A stretch of DNA of 64,000 nt from Candidatus Nitrosotenuis uzonensis (GTDB taxonomy: Archaea; Thermoproteota; Nitrososphaeria; Nitrososphaerales; Nitrosopumilaceae): positions 310,001 through 374,000 of the forward strand of contig NZ_CBTY010000009.1 in assembly GCF_000723185.1 (NCBI RefSeq). The letters run 5' to 3'. Every line of letters begins with the position of its first letter. The stretch's first letter is position 1. Shown here piece by piece: positions 23,828-33,294 of this stretch. The position numbers and the translations under genes were made by a program. The notes beneath the pieces were generated by a model. That model made no database searches and was not told the DNA's origin. It saw only the letters and a program-made list of their open reading frames with translations.

Positions 23828-25909
23828 CTATATGAACAAAAACAGGATCACAAAGAGAATTCCTGCTCCAAATACGTAAAGGTATGACTGTGCAACTCCT
23901 GTCTGCGTTCCCTGGACCACCTTTGCACCCCATGCAACTGCCCTCTCAAATCCCACATTCATGCCGGTGTCAATTGCAGTTCGCTCAAAGTACCGCCACA
24001 CGCCCCTTGCAATCCAGAGTGGTGCCACAACAAAGCACCAGTAGACCATCGCGTTAAGGTACCACCTGTTTAGCATTACCTTGTGAAGTGAATAGAAGAA
24101 TAGGTTAGAGTTTACAAATTTGACCGGGTCGACAAACCTGCCTATATAGAAGACGTACCCAAGCGAGATCCCTATTCCAAACGCAGCAAGTGATGCCATA
24201 AGCGCAACAGGATTGATTCCCTCAAGGAATGCAGGCATCTCAGAGTTAGTCTTTACTATATGCTCTGACTCGATGTGGAACGTGTGTGCAAGGTATTCTG
24301 TGAACAGCTCGTGTATGCCATGCTCTGCTGAAAGTCCTATCACTCCTATTCCTATTGTGAGTGCCGCAAGTATTCCATATGGAATCCACATTGACATAGG
24401 TGCCTCGTGGATGTGGTGTCCCTCCTTTTCCATGTGCTCAATGTGCTTGCTCTTGTCCCCAAAGAACACCATTCCGATCATTCGTGTAGTGTAAAACGCG
24501 GTGATTATTGCAGTGAGTACTGCTATTATGAACAAAGGTAAAGCCCACACGTTTCCAGACTCGTAGACTGCCGCAAATATTGCATCCTTGCTCCAAAATC
24601 CTGTAGTGATAAACGGCGCGCCCATCAGCCCAAGCCCTGCTGCCCACATGAATGCGTACGTTTTGCGCATGTGCTTTCTTAGTCCCCCCATATCAGTCAT
24701 GAATCTAGAGCCTACAGTATGGAGCAGTGAGCCGGCAGCCATGAAGAGCGATGCCTTGAACATTGCGTGAGATATCAAGTGGAAAAATCCTGCGGTGTAT
24801 CCGTCTACAAACTGGTGCGACAGCCCTGCAACTCCGAGCGCCATCATCATGTAGCCTATCTGCGAGCCTGTCGAGTATGCCAGTACCTTTTTTATTTCCG
24901 AGTTTACCATTCCCTGCGTTGCCAGCAGCAGTGCAGTGATTGCGCCAACCCAAGCTATTACCATGAAAAAGTCCTCAACTAGGAACCCGGCAGCTCCGAG
25001 CGCAAAGAACAGAGGGCCAAGTCTTGCAACAAGGAACACTCCTGCCTTTACCATGGTTGCAGCGTGAATGAGTGCCGATACTGCGGTAGGCCCTGTCATT
25101 GCCTCAAGCAGCCACTCGTTTAGTGGGAACTGGGCCGACTTGCCAATTGCACCACCGAACAATAGTACTGCTGCTGGAACCAAAAGTCCTTGCGCTTGCA
25201 TCTGTGCAGCCCAGGTAGTCTCGTGCATCAGTTCCCTGAATCCGAACGTGCCTGCAAAGGCGAATATGAGGAACATGCCAGCAAGCATCATGATGTCTCC
25301 TACCTTTGTCATGATGAATGCCTTCATTCCTGCGTGGGTCGGGGCGTAATAATCTGCAAGACCTAGCACCGTGCGGCCCTTTACACCGACATGGTCCTTG
25401 TCCTTGTCGCGGTACCAGAAGCTGATAAGAGCGTATGAAGCAAGCCCTACTCCCTCCCATCCAAAAAACATCATGAGTAGATTGTCAGATAATACGATAA
25501 TTTGCATTGAGCCGATAAAGAAAGTCATCCAGAACCAGAATCTGACAATATCCTTGTCTCCCTTCATGTATCCCGTGCTGTAGACCATAATCAGGAACGC
25601 AATCCATCCAACCACGTTTGCCATTATTACGGCCAGTGGGTCAGCAAGAACTCCTGCCTTTATTCCAATTGACGATATCCAGTTTACCTGATCATGCACT
25701 TCGTGTGACTCTAGGGCACCGGGGAGAAGGGTTGCAGCCGAGATTGCGCTCATCAATGCAAATGCAACTGCTACACCGCCAGTGGCACCCTTGGACACCT
25801 TGCCCACCGCAGGTATGATCAGTGCTGCCACAAATGGCAGTATCCATACCAGCCAGGCGTTAATTCCGCCAAACTCAAATGCAAATCCCATCATGCTGGA
25901 TTCTACCAT
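23828..25909 (-). CDS. nuoL: NADH-quinone oxidoreductase subunit L
   Basis: This is a 693-residue antiporter-like subunit with about 16 helices. FFGWEGVGLASYALI and the following lysine/histidine-bearing helices are typical. The C-terminal lateral helix region is present. Its ATG overlaps the stop of nuoM by one base. It pumps protons as part of complex I. Confidence 0.94.
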   Translation of the reverse strand: MVESSMMGFAFEFGGINAWLVWILPFVAALIIPAVGKVSKGATGGVAVAFALMSAISAATLLPGALESHEVHDQVNWISSIGIKAGVLADPLAVIMANVVGWIAFLIMVYSTGYMKGDKDIVRFWFWMTFFIGSMQIIVLSDNLLMMFFGWEGVGLASYALISFWYRDKDKDHVGVKGRTVLGLADYYAPTHAGMKAFIMTKVGDIMMLAGMFLIFAFAGTFGFRELMHETTWAAQMQAQGLLVPAAVLLFGGAIGKSAQFPLNEWLLEAMTGPTAVSALIHAATMVKAGVFLVARLGPLFFALGAAGFLVEDFFMVIAWVGAITALLLATQGMVNSEIKKVLAYSTGSQIGYMMMALGVAGLSHQFVDGYTAGFFHLISHAMFKASLFMAAGSLLHTVGSRFMTDMGGLRKHMRKTYAFMWAAGLGLMGAPFITTGFWSKDAIFAAVYESGNVWALPLFIIAVLTAIITAFYTTRMIGMVFFGDKSKHIEHMEKEGHHIHEAPMSMWIPYGILAALTIGIGVIGLSAEHGIHELFTEYLAHTFHIESEHIVKTNSEMPAFLEGINPVALMASLAAFGIGISLGYVFYIGRFVDPVKFVNSNLFFYSLHKVMLNRWYLNAMVYWCFVVAPLWIARGVWRYFERTAIDTGMNVGFERAVAWGAKVVQGTQTGVAQSYLYVFGAGILFVILFLFI

Positions 25910-27480
25910 TATGCACCAAGCACTCCTTTCATGTATGGTAAGATCTTGTCAAAAAAGATGTCAGGGTATAATCCAACAACTATGGTAAATCCTGCAAGAA
26001 CCATCATAGGTGCAGTCATGTACCAGCTTGCCTCCTTTACGTGAGAGAGGTGCTCTGGCATTTTTCCAAAGAATACTCGCTTTAGCATCCAGAGCATGTA
26101 AGACATTGTCAGTACGGTTGCAACAAGGCCAAGACCGAATATGACATACCTTAGAATCTCGCCGTTTGCAGCGTTTGCCTTTACCGCGGTATCAAGTGCG
26201 CCTGCAAACAGTGTCCATTCTCCCATAAATCCGCTAGTAGGCGGAACGCCTGCTATTGTGAGCGCGCCTATTACTGCGCACACTGCAGTTATGGGCATCT
26301 TGCCTGCAAGTCCTCCAAGCTTTGAGAGACTTCGCGTGCCGCACTGCGTGATAAGTATGCCTGCAGTCATGAAGAGAAGAGCTTTGCCGAGGCCGTGTGT
26401 AACATACATGAACTCTGCGCCAGTAAGTCCGAGTGCAGAGTAAGAGCCTATGCCAAACAGGATGTAGCCCATCTGGCTCACGCTAGAATATGCAAGTAGT
26501 CGCTTTACGTCATCTTGCATTAGCGCCATAGCCCCGCCGTATATCATGGTGCATAGTCCCCATATGTGGAGCCATATTGCAAGGTCGGCGTACGCGTTTG
26601 GCAGAAACTCGATTATCAGTCTAAAGATTCCGTATGCGCCTATGCCGATCATGGCAGGTGATAAGAGCGCGCTGATTGGTGTCGGAGCTGCACCGTGGAC
26701 GTACGGCAACCATATGTGGAACATAAATGCTGCAAGCTTGACGCCTAGTCCGAGTATTATCGCTACGGCTGCAAGCATCACCACGTCCTCTGGTATCTTG
26801 GACTCTTGGATCGCTGCAAAGTCAAAGCTTCCAACACTGAGTCCGATTGTCAGAAATCCCAAAAGCAGGACCACTGCGCCAACGTGTGTCCAGAACAAGA
26901 ACATTAGCGAGATTCTTCTTCTTGGGCCGTCTCCCCAGAATGCCACAAGGAAGAAACCCGGAATCAGCATTATCTCAAAGAATATGTAAAATTGAATCAG
27001 GTTGGTTGCAAGGACAGTTCCAAGCATTCCCATTGCAAATGCAAGGTATAGCGCAAAGTAGATTCCAGACTGCTTGTTGATGTATTTTGTAAGGTCGGCA
27101 GACTCGATAAGCGACGTCTGAGTTCCGTGTGAGCCCGCATTGTGGCCGTGCACCTGTTCCTCATACATTTCCTTGAACTTGTGGAGCATGTATGGCTTGG
27201 AATAAAGTGCAAGAATCGTGCTCAGCACATAGATTATGATTGCAAACGGTATTGCAAGCCCGTCAAGCTTGAAGCCAAACTCGCCGAACATCTGCGTCCA
27301 GACATAATGCTCTTCGTAGCTGGGTTGCAGTGAAGCATTAATTATCAGGAATGTGGTGTACGCCAGAATGGCAAACGTGAACCAAGTTGCTGCGTTCGTA
27401 CCCATCCTTCTTCCGATGATGTAAGCCACTGGTGCCAGTAGAAGAGGCAGGAAAACTGCCTGTAATAATGCGTATTCCAC
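25909..27480 (-). CDS. nuoM: NADH-quinone oxidoreductase subunit M
   Basis: This is a 523-residue antiporter-like subunit. FFEIMLIPGFFLVAFWG and KLAAFMFHIWLPYVHGAAP mark the conserved core. It sits between nuoK and nuoL and touches both without gaps. This K-M-L-N order is the usual one in ammonia-oxidising archaea. Confidence 0.94.
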   Translation of the reverse strand: MEYALLQAVFLPLLLAPVAYIIGRRMGTNAATWFTFAILAYTTFLIINASLQPSYEEHYVWTQMFGEFGFKLDGLAIPFAIIIYVLSTILALYSKPYMLHKFKEMYEEQVHGHNAGSHGTQTSLIESADLTKYINKQSGIYFALYLAFAMGMLGTVLATNLIQFYIFFEIMLIPGFFLVAFWGDGPRRRISLMFLFWTHVGAVVLLLGFLTIGLSVGSFDFAAIQESKIPEDVVMLAAVAIILGLGVKLAAFMFHIWLPYVHGAAPTPISALLSPAMIGIGAYGIFRLIIEFLPNAYADLAIWLHIWGLCTMIYGGAMALMQDDVKRLLAYSSVSQMGYILFGIGSYSALGLTGAEFMYVTHGLGKALLFMTAGILITQCGTRSLSKLGGLAGKMPITAVCAVIGALTIAGVPPTSGFMGEWTLFAGALDTAVKANAANGEILRYVIFGLGLVATVLTMSYMLWMLKRVFFGKMPEHLSHVKEASWYMTAPMMVLAGFTIVVGLYPDIFFDKILPYMKGVLGA

Positions 27481-27785
27481 TAGCCCTTCAAACTCCTGAA
27501 TTCTGCAATGTCAACGTTCTTGTACATTCTGTATGCCACGATTATTAGCGCCAGGCCAACTCCCACTTCGGCTGCGGCAATTGCGATTGAGAACAGCGCA
27601 AATGTCTGGCCCTCACTTCCAGGCAAGTACCTTGCGAATGCAACAAGGTTGAGGTTGGCTGCGTTCACTATTATCTCGATAGCAAAGAGCATGCGTATTG
27701 CATTTCTCTTTACAGATACCCCGTAGATTCCAATTGCAAGCAATGCAATTGAGACAATCATAAAGTCAAGCAGTGTGTTGCTCAT
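27480..27785 (-). CDS. nuoK: NADH-quinone oxidoreductase subunit K
   Basis: This is a 101-residue subunit with three membrane helices. The conserved glutamates in FAIEIIVNAANLNLVAF and AAAEVGVGLALI are present. Its start overlaps the nuoJ 3' end by 20 bases and its stop meets nuoM. Confidence 0.93.
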   Translation of the reverse strand: MSNTLLDFMIVSIALLAIGIYGVSVKRNAIRMLFAIEIIVNAANLNLVAFARYLPGSEGQTFALFSIAIAAAEVGVGLALIIVAYRMYKNVDIAEFRSLKG

Positions 27786-28302
27786 TTGTTACATCCTCCC
27801 TTCTAGCTAAAGTAAGTGCGCCTATTACTGACGCTGCCAAGATGAATCCCATCAGTACTAGCGCCGGCCAGTAGTATGTCAGAAAGTCGCCTCCGATTTC
27901 CCTAAAGTCTACCGGCGGAGCATCTGTCTGGATTGATTTAATTCCAGAGCCCAATACGACGGCACCTAGTCCTACCATCATTACAAGCATGAGGCCGATT
28001 CCGGCATATCGCCTTCGCTTGTCTTCTATCTTGATAAATATCAGCTGTCTGCGCACAAGCATTACGGTGAAAAGTATCAGCACTGCTATTGAGCCAATAT
28101 ACACGGCAATCTGGAACATAGCTACAAACGGCGAGTCCAAAAGAAGGAAAAATCCGGCAATTCCACCAAGTGTTCCCATCAGAGCAATGGAGCCGTAAAT
28201 GAGCGAGCGGACCTCAAGTGCGGCAATGGCAGAGCCTATTGTCATAATTGACAATGCCAGAAATACAGCGTCAGCCATGCTTGGCACCTCTTGGGTCGTC
28301 AA
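27766..28302 (-). CDS. nuoJ: NADH-quinone oxidoreductase subunit J
   Basis: This is a 178-residue subunit with five membrane helices. AMFQIAVYIGSIAVLILFTVML is the typical helix around the pi-bulge. It overlaps nuoI by 32 bases at its start and nuoK by 20 bases at its end. Confidence 0.92.
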   Translation of the reverse strand: MTTQEVPSMADAVFLALSIMTIGSAIAALEVRSLIYGSIALMGTLGGIAGFFLLLDSPFVAMFQIAVYIGSIAVLILFTVMLVRRQLIFIKIEDKRRRYAGIGLMLVMMVGLGAVVLGSGIKSIQTDAPPVDFREIGGDFLTYYWPALVLMGFILAASVIGALTLARREDVTNEQHTA

Positions 28303-28771
28303 ATATCAGCTCTGCGTCCTGCTGGACATTAGGCTTTACCTGCAGCTGAGCAGGTGTGTAAATTAGCGCCTCTTTTGAAAATGATGATAACTCGTAATCG
28401 TTTGTCATGTATAGTGCGTAGAATGGGCACGCATCAACGCAAAGACCGCAAAAGACGCACTTGCCATAGTCTATCTGTGGCATGATTCCCTTTTTGTTGT
28501 GCTTCCATTCTTCCTGGACCTTTACCATGGCAATTGCCTCTGCCACTCCCTCGCAGGCAATGGAGCACAGCTGGCACCCCGTGCAGTGGTCATGGAACAG
28601 CATGTGTCTTCCCTTGTACCCTGCTATACCTACACCGGTTGTAGGATCGAACTGGTAGCCGTCTCCTACGAACTTTAGTTTTTGTTCAGGATATCTTAGT
28701 GTGAATCGCTTTACCGCAAGATGCTTTATTCCAGAGTTTAGTGCTTTGATGATTCCAGTTGCTGTCCCCAT
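28271..28771 (-). CDS. nuoI: NADH-quinone oxidoreductase subunit I (two 4Fe-4S clusters)
   Basis: This is a 166-residue ferredoxin-like subunit. The two cluster motifs are CTGCQLCSIACEG (about residues 62-74) and CVFCGLCVDACP (about 106-117). In the first, the usual proline after the fourth cysteine is replaced by Glu. It passes electrons from the peripheral arm to NuoB. It abuts nuoH upstream and overlaps nuoJ downstream. Confidence 0.93.
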   Translation of the reverse strand: MGTATGIIKALNSGIKHLAVKRFTLRYPEQKLKFVGDGYQFDPTTGVGIAGYKGRHMLFHDHCTGCQLCSIACEGVAEAIAMVKVQEEWKHNKKGIMPQIDYGKCVFCGLCVDACPFYALYMTNDYELSSFSKEALIYTPAQLQVKPNVQQDAELIFDDPRGAKHG

Positions 28772-30072
28772 TACAATATTCCCTCCGGACCTAGTACCCC
28801 GGCATACAGCAAGCCGAGAGCTATAAAGATGTTAACAAACGCAAGGCCAATTAGCTTGTACCATCCGATGTGCAAAAGCATGTCGATTCTGATTCTTGGA
28901 AACACACCTCTTGGCAGCAGTATGAAAAATATCACTCCGACAACTTTGATCACAAACCACAGGACGTCATTGAGCATCTGCTGATCAAGCAGTGGCAGCC
29001 CTGGAAAGTGCGCCGTGACAGGACCCACCTCTATTCCCTTCTCGATTATCTCCTCCGGGAACGGCGGCCATACGTTCGGGCCGTTCCATCCTCCAAGGAA
29101 CAGTACAACAAACAGAGCTGCAAACGCGTACAGCTTCAGATAGGTTCCAAGCTGCACCAGTCCATACATCATTCCTGAAAACTCGGTGAGCCATCCTGCA
29201 ACTATCTCGCTTTCTGCCTCCGGAAGATCAAACGGAATCCTTTCAAGCTCGGCAAGCATTGCTATAAAGAACACGATTGCGCCAATAGGCAAGAATATTA
29301 TCCACCAGTAAGTGTCCTGGCTTTCTGCAATCTCGGTGAGGTTGAGTGTGCCAGTAAGTATGACAACTCCAAGAACAGACAGGATAAGTGGAATTTCAAA
29401 TGAGACCATCTGGTGTAGTGCCCTGATCCCGCCGATGAATGGGAACTTGCTGTTAGCAGACCATGACGATAGCACAGTTATGACAGGAAAGAATCCTATT
29501 ATTGCAAAGACTGCAATCAGCCCCACATCGAGATCTGCCACCACCCAGCCACCCCCTGCAGCAGGAATAAGCGAGACAAATGCTGCAGCAGTTGCCACAA
29601 AAAGCACCGGCGCTGCCCAGAATATGGGCTTGTCCGCCTTGGCAGGAATTATGATTTCTTTGGATAAAAGCTTGATTCCATCGCTCATAAGCTGCAACAA
29701 CCCTTCTATTTTTCCGCAGTAGAACGGCCCCACTCTTAGCTGTAGTTTTGCAAGCATCTTTCTTTCTACGAATATGGTTCCTGCTGCAAGAAGCGCCGCA
29801 AATCCAAAGCCAGGAAATACTGCTATTTTGAAAAATTCCGTCTGCATGAACGATTTGAGTAGAGGTATCTGCCTTGAAGGGTCCGCAAGTATTGTCAGCG
29901 CAAGATATGGGTCTAGCAGCTTGCCGCCTATTACCGGCAGCTCAAGGTAGAACAGTATAACCTGGACAAAAGGAAGGCCTATGAGTGTGAGCAGTGTTAT
30001 TGCCCAGAACGTGTTGTCCAGAATGGACTTGATAAAATAGCTTAGTCTGAATTTTGGTGCTATCGTTGACAT
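28771..30072 (-). CDS. nuoH: NADH-quinone oxidoreductase subunit H
   Basis: This is a 433-residue membrane subunit with about 8-9 helices. ERKMLAKLQLRVGPFYCGKIEGLLQ and ELERIPFDLPEAESEIVAGW are the quinone-site signatures. It starts one base after nuoD. Confidence 0.95.
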   Translation of the reverse strand: MSTIAPKFRLSYFIKSILDNTFWAITLLTLIGLPFVQVILFYLELPVIGGKLLDPYLALTILADPSRQIPLLKSFMQTEFFKIAVFPGFGFAALLAAGTIFVERKMLAKLQLRVGPFYCGKIEGLLQLMSDGIKLLSKEIIIPAKADKPIFWAAPVLFVATAAAFVSLIPAAGGGWVVADLDVGLIAVFAIIGFFPVITVLSSWSANSKFPFIGGIRALHQMVSFEIPLILSVLGVVILTGTLNLTEIAESQDTYWWIIFLPIGAIVFFIAMLAELERIPFDLPEAESEIVAGWLTEFSGMMYGLVQLGTYLKLYAFAALFVVLFLGGWNGPNVWPPFPEEIIEKGIEVGPVTAHFPGLPLLDQQMLNDVLWFVIKVVGVIFFILLPRGVFPRIRIDMLLHIGWYKLIGLAFVNIFIALGLLYAGVLGPEGIL

Positions 30073-31206
30073 TTATCTGTCAGCCTCCACTGGCCAGTAG
30101 TTCAAGCTCCAGTAAACTGCCGGCATGTTTCCTAGCTTTTCACCCTTGAGAAGATATGGAAGACAGATCATGTTCCTGAACGAACCGACGCTCATCTTTA
30201 CCCGGTACGGTTCTGGCTTGCTATCAGATACAATATAGCATCCAAGCGAGCCTCGGCCCGACTCTACTCTCTTGTAGACCTCATCGTTGCCTCCCTTCGG
30301 ATTTGGCTTTAGCTTCACTCTTACAGAGCCGGACTTGGGCATCTTTTGCACTGCCTGCCTTATGATGTTGCAGCTTTCAAGCATGTCAAGCCAAGGTATC
30401 TTGGATCGCGCGTATGCGTCGCCTTCCTTTAGTACGTTTGAATGAACATCAAGTTCCCCATACACATCGTACGGCTCTTTCTTTCTAAGATCAAAGTCCA
30501 CTCCGCTTGCACGCAGCGTCGAGCCCGTAGTGCCAAGCCTTATTGCGTCCTCTCTTGATAGTATGCCAGCATCTCTTGTCCTGGATATGAGAATTGGGTT
30601 ATCATAAAATACTGCGGCGTATTCTTTGATGCGCTTTTCAAAATAGTTGACTCGCTTGAGCAGCATGTCCTCAAAGTTTGCAGGTACATCATTTCTGATT
30701 CCTCCTGGCACAAAGTATGCGTGTGTCACCCTAGCACCTGTCATCTTCTCTAGTGCGTCGATGAAAAGCTCCCTATCGCCTGCAGGCCACATGAACATAG
30801 TAGAGTGGCCAAGAAATATCCCGTAAATTGCAAGCCAATACTGGATGTAAACGCACCTGTTGAGCTCAGATGCAATCACCCTCAGATACTTGGCCCTTTC
30901 CGGCACCTCTATTCCAAGAAGCTCCTCTACCCCAAGACAGTACGGATACAATATGTTGCACGAATCGTGTATTACAGGCCTCTCAAGGTGCGGTATGTTT
31001 TGTATGTAGTTTCTGTACTCTGCCATCTTTTCCTCTCCACGATGAACGTAGCCCGGGTCAGGATCGCACGATACAATATAGTCGCCATCTATCTTCACTA
31101 TCAGCCTCATGTGGCCAGATCCAGGATGCTGCGGTCCTACATTGAGCGTCATTATTCGCTCGTCGACTTTTTCCATTTGCAGTCCAGGCGGAAGTTGTGT
31201 GCTCAT
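30073..31206 (-). CDS. nuoD: NADH-quinone oxidoreductase subunit D
   Basis: This is a 377-residue subunit homologous to the large subunit of NiFe hydrogenase. LNVGPQHPGSGHMRLIVK near the N-terminus carries the quinone-site histidine, and ARVTHAYFVPGGIRND is conserved. The nickel-binding cysteines are absent, as in all complex I. NuoC is a separate gene 2 bases upstream rather than fused. Confidence 0.95.
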   Translation of the reverse strand: MSTQLPPGLQMEKVDERIMTLNVGPQHPGSGHMRLIVKIDGDYIVSCDPDPGYVHRGEEKMAEYRNYIQNIPHLERPVIHDSCNILYPYCLGVEELLGIEVPERAKYLRVIASELNRCVYIQYWLAIYGIFLGHSTMFMWPAGDRELFIDALEKMTGARVTHAYFVPGGIRNDVPANFEDMLLKRVNYFEKRIKEYAAVFYDNPILISRTRDAGILSREDAIRLGTTGSTLRASGVDFDLRKKEPYDVYGELDVHSNVLKEGDAYARSKIPWLDMLESCNIIRQAVQKMPKSGSVRVKLKPNPKGGNDEVYKRVESGRGSLGCYIVSDSKPEPYRVKMSVGSFRNMICLPYLLKGEKLGNMPAVYWSLNYWPVEADR

Positions 31207-31208
31207 AT

Positions 31209-31757
31209 TTATCGTCCCTTTATCTTAAAGTCCTTGCGAAGTGGTGGAAGGTCGGCCCAGTCCTCTGGAAGCAGCAGTCTTCTGTTATCAGGATGACCTT
31301 CAAAGTAAACTCCAAGCATCTCAAAACACTCTCTTTCATGGAACTCTACGCTGTAGAATATATCTCTAAGACTGGGAAGTCGCGTCGAGTCGTTTCCCGG
31401 ATTTGGGTTCTCCTCCCTTGGCGCCCTTGTGGCAAGAGCAAGAATCTGCTTTGAAAGCTCTGGATCCGTGTACGAGCCAAGATGATACACCACCTCAATT
31501 TCCTTGTCCGAGGGGTAGTCCACCCCCGTTACTGATTCAGCATGATCAAAATGAAGTTCGTCTCGAATGAATTTGGCTACGTCAAGCACGTCTTCTTTGG
31601 CAACCTTGACCCTGATTCTTGTCGGCTTGACAAACTCTATTGCCGCCTTGCCGCCGAATTTTTTCTCTATCTTGTCTGCAATCGACTTTTCAAATTTAGG
31701 AAGCTCCTTTGGCTGCTCTGCCGCTACCGGTTTTGTTTCTTGTTGTGGTTCGCTCAT
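31209..31757 (-). CDS. nuoC: NADH-quinone oxidoreductase subunit C
   Basis: This is a 182-residue subunit. The NuoC signature HERECFEMLGVYFEGHPDNRR is near the C-terminus. The first 30 residues are a Lys/Pro/Glu-rich tail that the core family does not have. It lies between nuoB (9 bases) and nuoD (2 bases). Confidence 0.93.
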   Translation of the reverse strand: MSEPQQETKPVAAEQPKELPKFEKSIADKIEKKFGGKAAIEFVKPTRIRVKVAKEDVLDVAKFIRDELHFDHAESVTGVDYPSDKEIEVVYHLGSYTDPELSKQILALATRAPREENPNPGNDSTRLPSLRDIFYSVEFHERECFEMLGVYFEGHPDNRRLLLPEDWADLPPLRKDFKIKGR

Positions 31758-31766
31758 GTAAGATTT

Positions 31767-32282
31767 CTACCTAGCCTTCATCCTCTTGATTTTTTCCTGC
31801 AATAGCATGCATCCTTGTATGAGGGTTTCAGGTCTAGGGGGGCATCCCGGCACATACACGTCCACTGGTATGATGCCGTCAATTCCTGGCAGGACGTTGT
31901 AAGAGTCAAAATATAGTCCTCCCGTGATTGCGCAGGCACCCATTGCTATGCAGTACTTTGGCTCTGGCATCTGGTCGTAGACAAGTCGCAGTCTTGGCGC
32001 CATCTTTCTTGTAATGGTTCCCTGAACCACCACGAGATCGCACTGTCGCAAGGACCCGAACGCCTCGATGATGCCGAATCTTTCCACATCGTATCTTGGA
32101 CTTGACGCTGCGCCGAACTCTACGCTACAGCATGCCGTCTCGATGTGAACTGGCCACAATGACCACAGTCTGCTCCAGTTGATTGCGTATCCTAGTGGGG
32201 CATCAACTGCTTTGACAAGGACGTCACCTAGCTTTCCAACAAATACGTTGGCATTCTGAGGTGTCAGAAGATCCTTTAGCAA
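31767..32282 (-). CDS. nuoB: NADH-quinone oxidoreductase subunit B (N2 cluster)
   Basis: This is a 171-residue subunit. The N2 cluster ligands are visible: the tandem Cys in ETACCSVEFGA, MGACAITGG, and VPGCPPRPE. It delivers electrons to quinone. It is the second gene of the operon, 43 bases after nuoA. Confidence 0.95.
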   Translation of the reverse strand: MLKDLLTPQNANVFVGKLGDVLVKAVDAPLGYAINWSRLWSLWPVHIETACCSVEFGAASSPRYDVERFGIIEAFGSLRQCDLVVVQGTITRKMAPRLRLVYDQMPEPKYCIAMGACAITGGLYFDSYNVLPGIDGIIPVDVYVPGCPPRPETLIQGCMLLQEKIKRMKAR

Positions 32283-32325
32283 TTCGAACCCTTACCTCCC
32301 ATATCAGATGCAATCGTATAAAGAC

Positions 32326-32700
32326 CTACCATATGTTTCTCCTCTTTGACTGGTATAGTGCAAATGCCATGGCAGCAAACATTATCCCCAAAAACGCGAT
32401 AATAGGCAGGGTCGCAGTCTTGGGCAGATTCAAAAGCGAACTTCCCCAAGCATACAGGAATATTGCCATCACATCAAATATGACGAACATCAGAACGTAC
32501 GCATAATACTGCATCATAAAGTGGGTTCTTCCCTCGCCCTTTGGTACCTGGCCTGCCTCCATTGGCAGGAATTTTACCGGATTGCTCCTCCTACGAGGCG
32601 AGATCATACGTGATATCAACAATGCAGGTCCAACTGCCACTATAGCAAAGCCAAACATCAGAAGAACATGACTATAGTCAGCTGCATATTCCCCAACCAA
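32326..32700 (-). CDS. nuoA: NADH-quinone oxidoreductase subunit A
   Basis: This protein is 124 residues from a TTG at 32700 (a TTG at 32712 is the alternative). It has three membrane helices and the acidic loop segment VKFLPMEAGQVPKGEGR, a variant of the family's ExG region. The TATA box TTTATATAA (32722-32730) is centred 26 bases before 32700, so a leaderless TTG start is likely. It is the first gene of the nuo operon and is divergent from the peroxiredoxin gene. Confidence 0.9.
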   Translation of the reverse strand: MVGEYAADYSHVLLMFGFAIVAVGPALLISRMISPRRRSNPVKFLPMEAGQVPKGEGRTHFMMQYYAYVLMFVIFDVMAIFLYAWGSSLLNLPKTATLPIIAFLGIMFAAMAFALYQSKRRNIW

Positions 32701-32759
32701 ATCAGCTTCCAACCCAGTTTGTTTATATAAAAAGCTATGCAAAAAATTGGATGAAATTT

Positions 32760-32776
32760 TGCGATCAGAAATCGCA
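32760..32776. promoter_or_regulatory. Inverted repeat between nuoA and the peroxiredoxin gene
   Basis: TGCGAT and ATCGCA are perfect 6-bp arms with a 5-base spacer. The site lies just upstream of the peroxiredoxin TATA region (GATATATG, about 32787-32794) and about 30 bases beyond the nuoA TATA box. It could bind a regulator of either gene. Confidence 0.4.
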
Positions 32777-32815
32777 TCTGTTTGATTGATATATGACGGG
32801 CTGAGTTTTTCATGC

Positions 32816-33289
32816 ATGGCAGTAAATGTAGGCGATAAGGCTCCGGAATTTGAGCTGGTCGATACCGATCTGAAAATCAGAAAGCTCTCCGAGTTCAGGG
32901 GCAAAAAGACTGTCCTGTCGTTTTTCGTTGCAGCCAGCTCTCCTGTGTGCACCACTGAGATGTGCACGTTTCAGGACCGATGGGGCGAGATACAAAATCT
33001 CGGAGCTCAGGTAATCGGCATCTCCAACGATGGGCCATTTGCAAACAAGGCGTTCGCTGAAAAGTTCAACATCAAATATCCCATTCTTGGCGACTACAAG
33101 TCCAAGACCATACGCGACTATGACATACTGATGCCGGATCTTTTGCACGTCAAAGGATATGATGCAGCCAAGCGTTCGGTGTTCATACTGGACGAGAACG
33201 GGATAGTCAGATACAAGTGGGTCTCAGACAATCCCCTTGTGGAACCCAACTACCAGGAAATAATCGACTTTCTAAAAAAATCCAATTAA
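32816..33289 (+). CDS. Peroxiredoxin (AhpC/TSA or Bcp-like)
   Basis: This protein is 157 residues from the ATG at 32816. The thioredoxin-fold peroxidase has its active-site region as FVAASSPVCTTEMCTF, with the peroxidatic Cys in PVCTTE (where the usual form is PxxxTxxC) and a second Cys five residues later. Which Cys is peroxidatic needs alignment. It removes peroxides in the cytosol. A TATA box 25 bases upstream indicates a leaderless start. Confidence 0.85.
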   Translation: MAVNVGDKAPEFELVDTDLKIRKLSEFRGKKTVLSFFVAASSPVCTTEMCTFQDRWGEIQNLGAQVIGISNDGPFANKAFAEKFNIKYPILGDYKSKTIRDYDILMPDLLHVKGYDAAKRSVFILDENGIVRYKWVSDNPLVEPNYQEIIDFLKKSN

Positions 33290-33294
33290 ATTTT

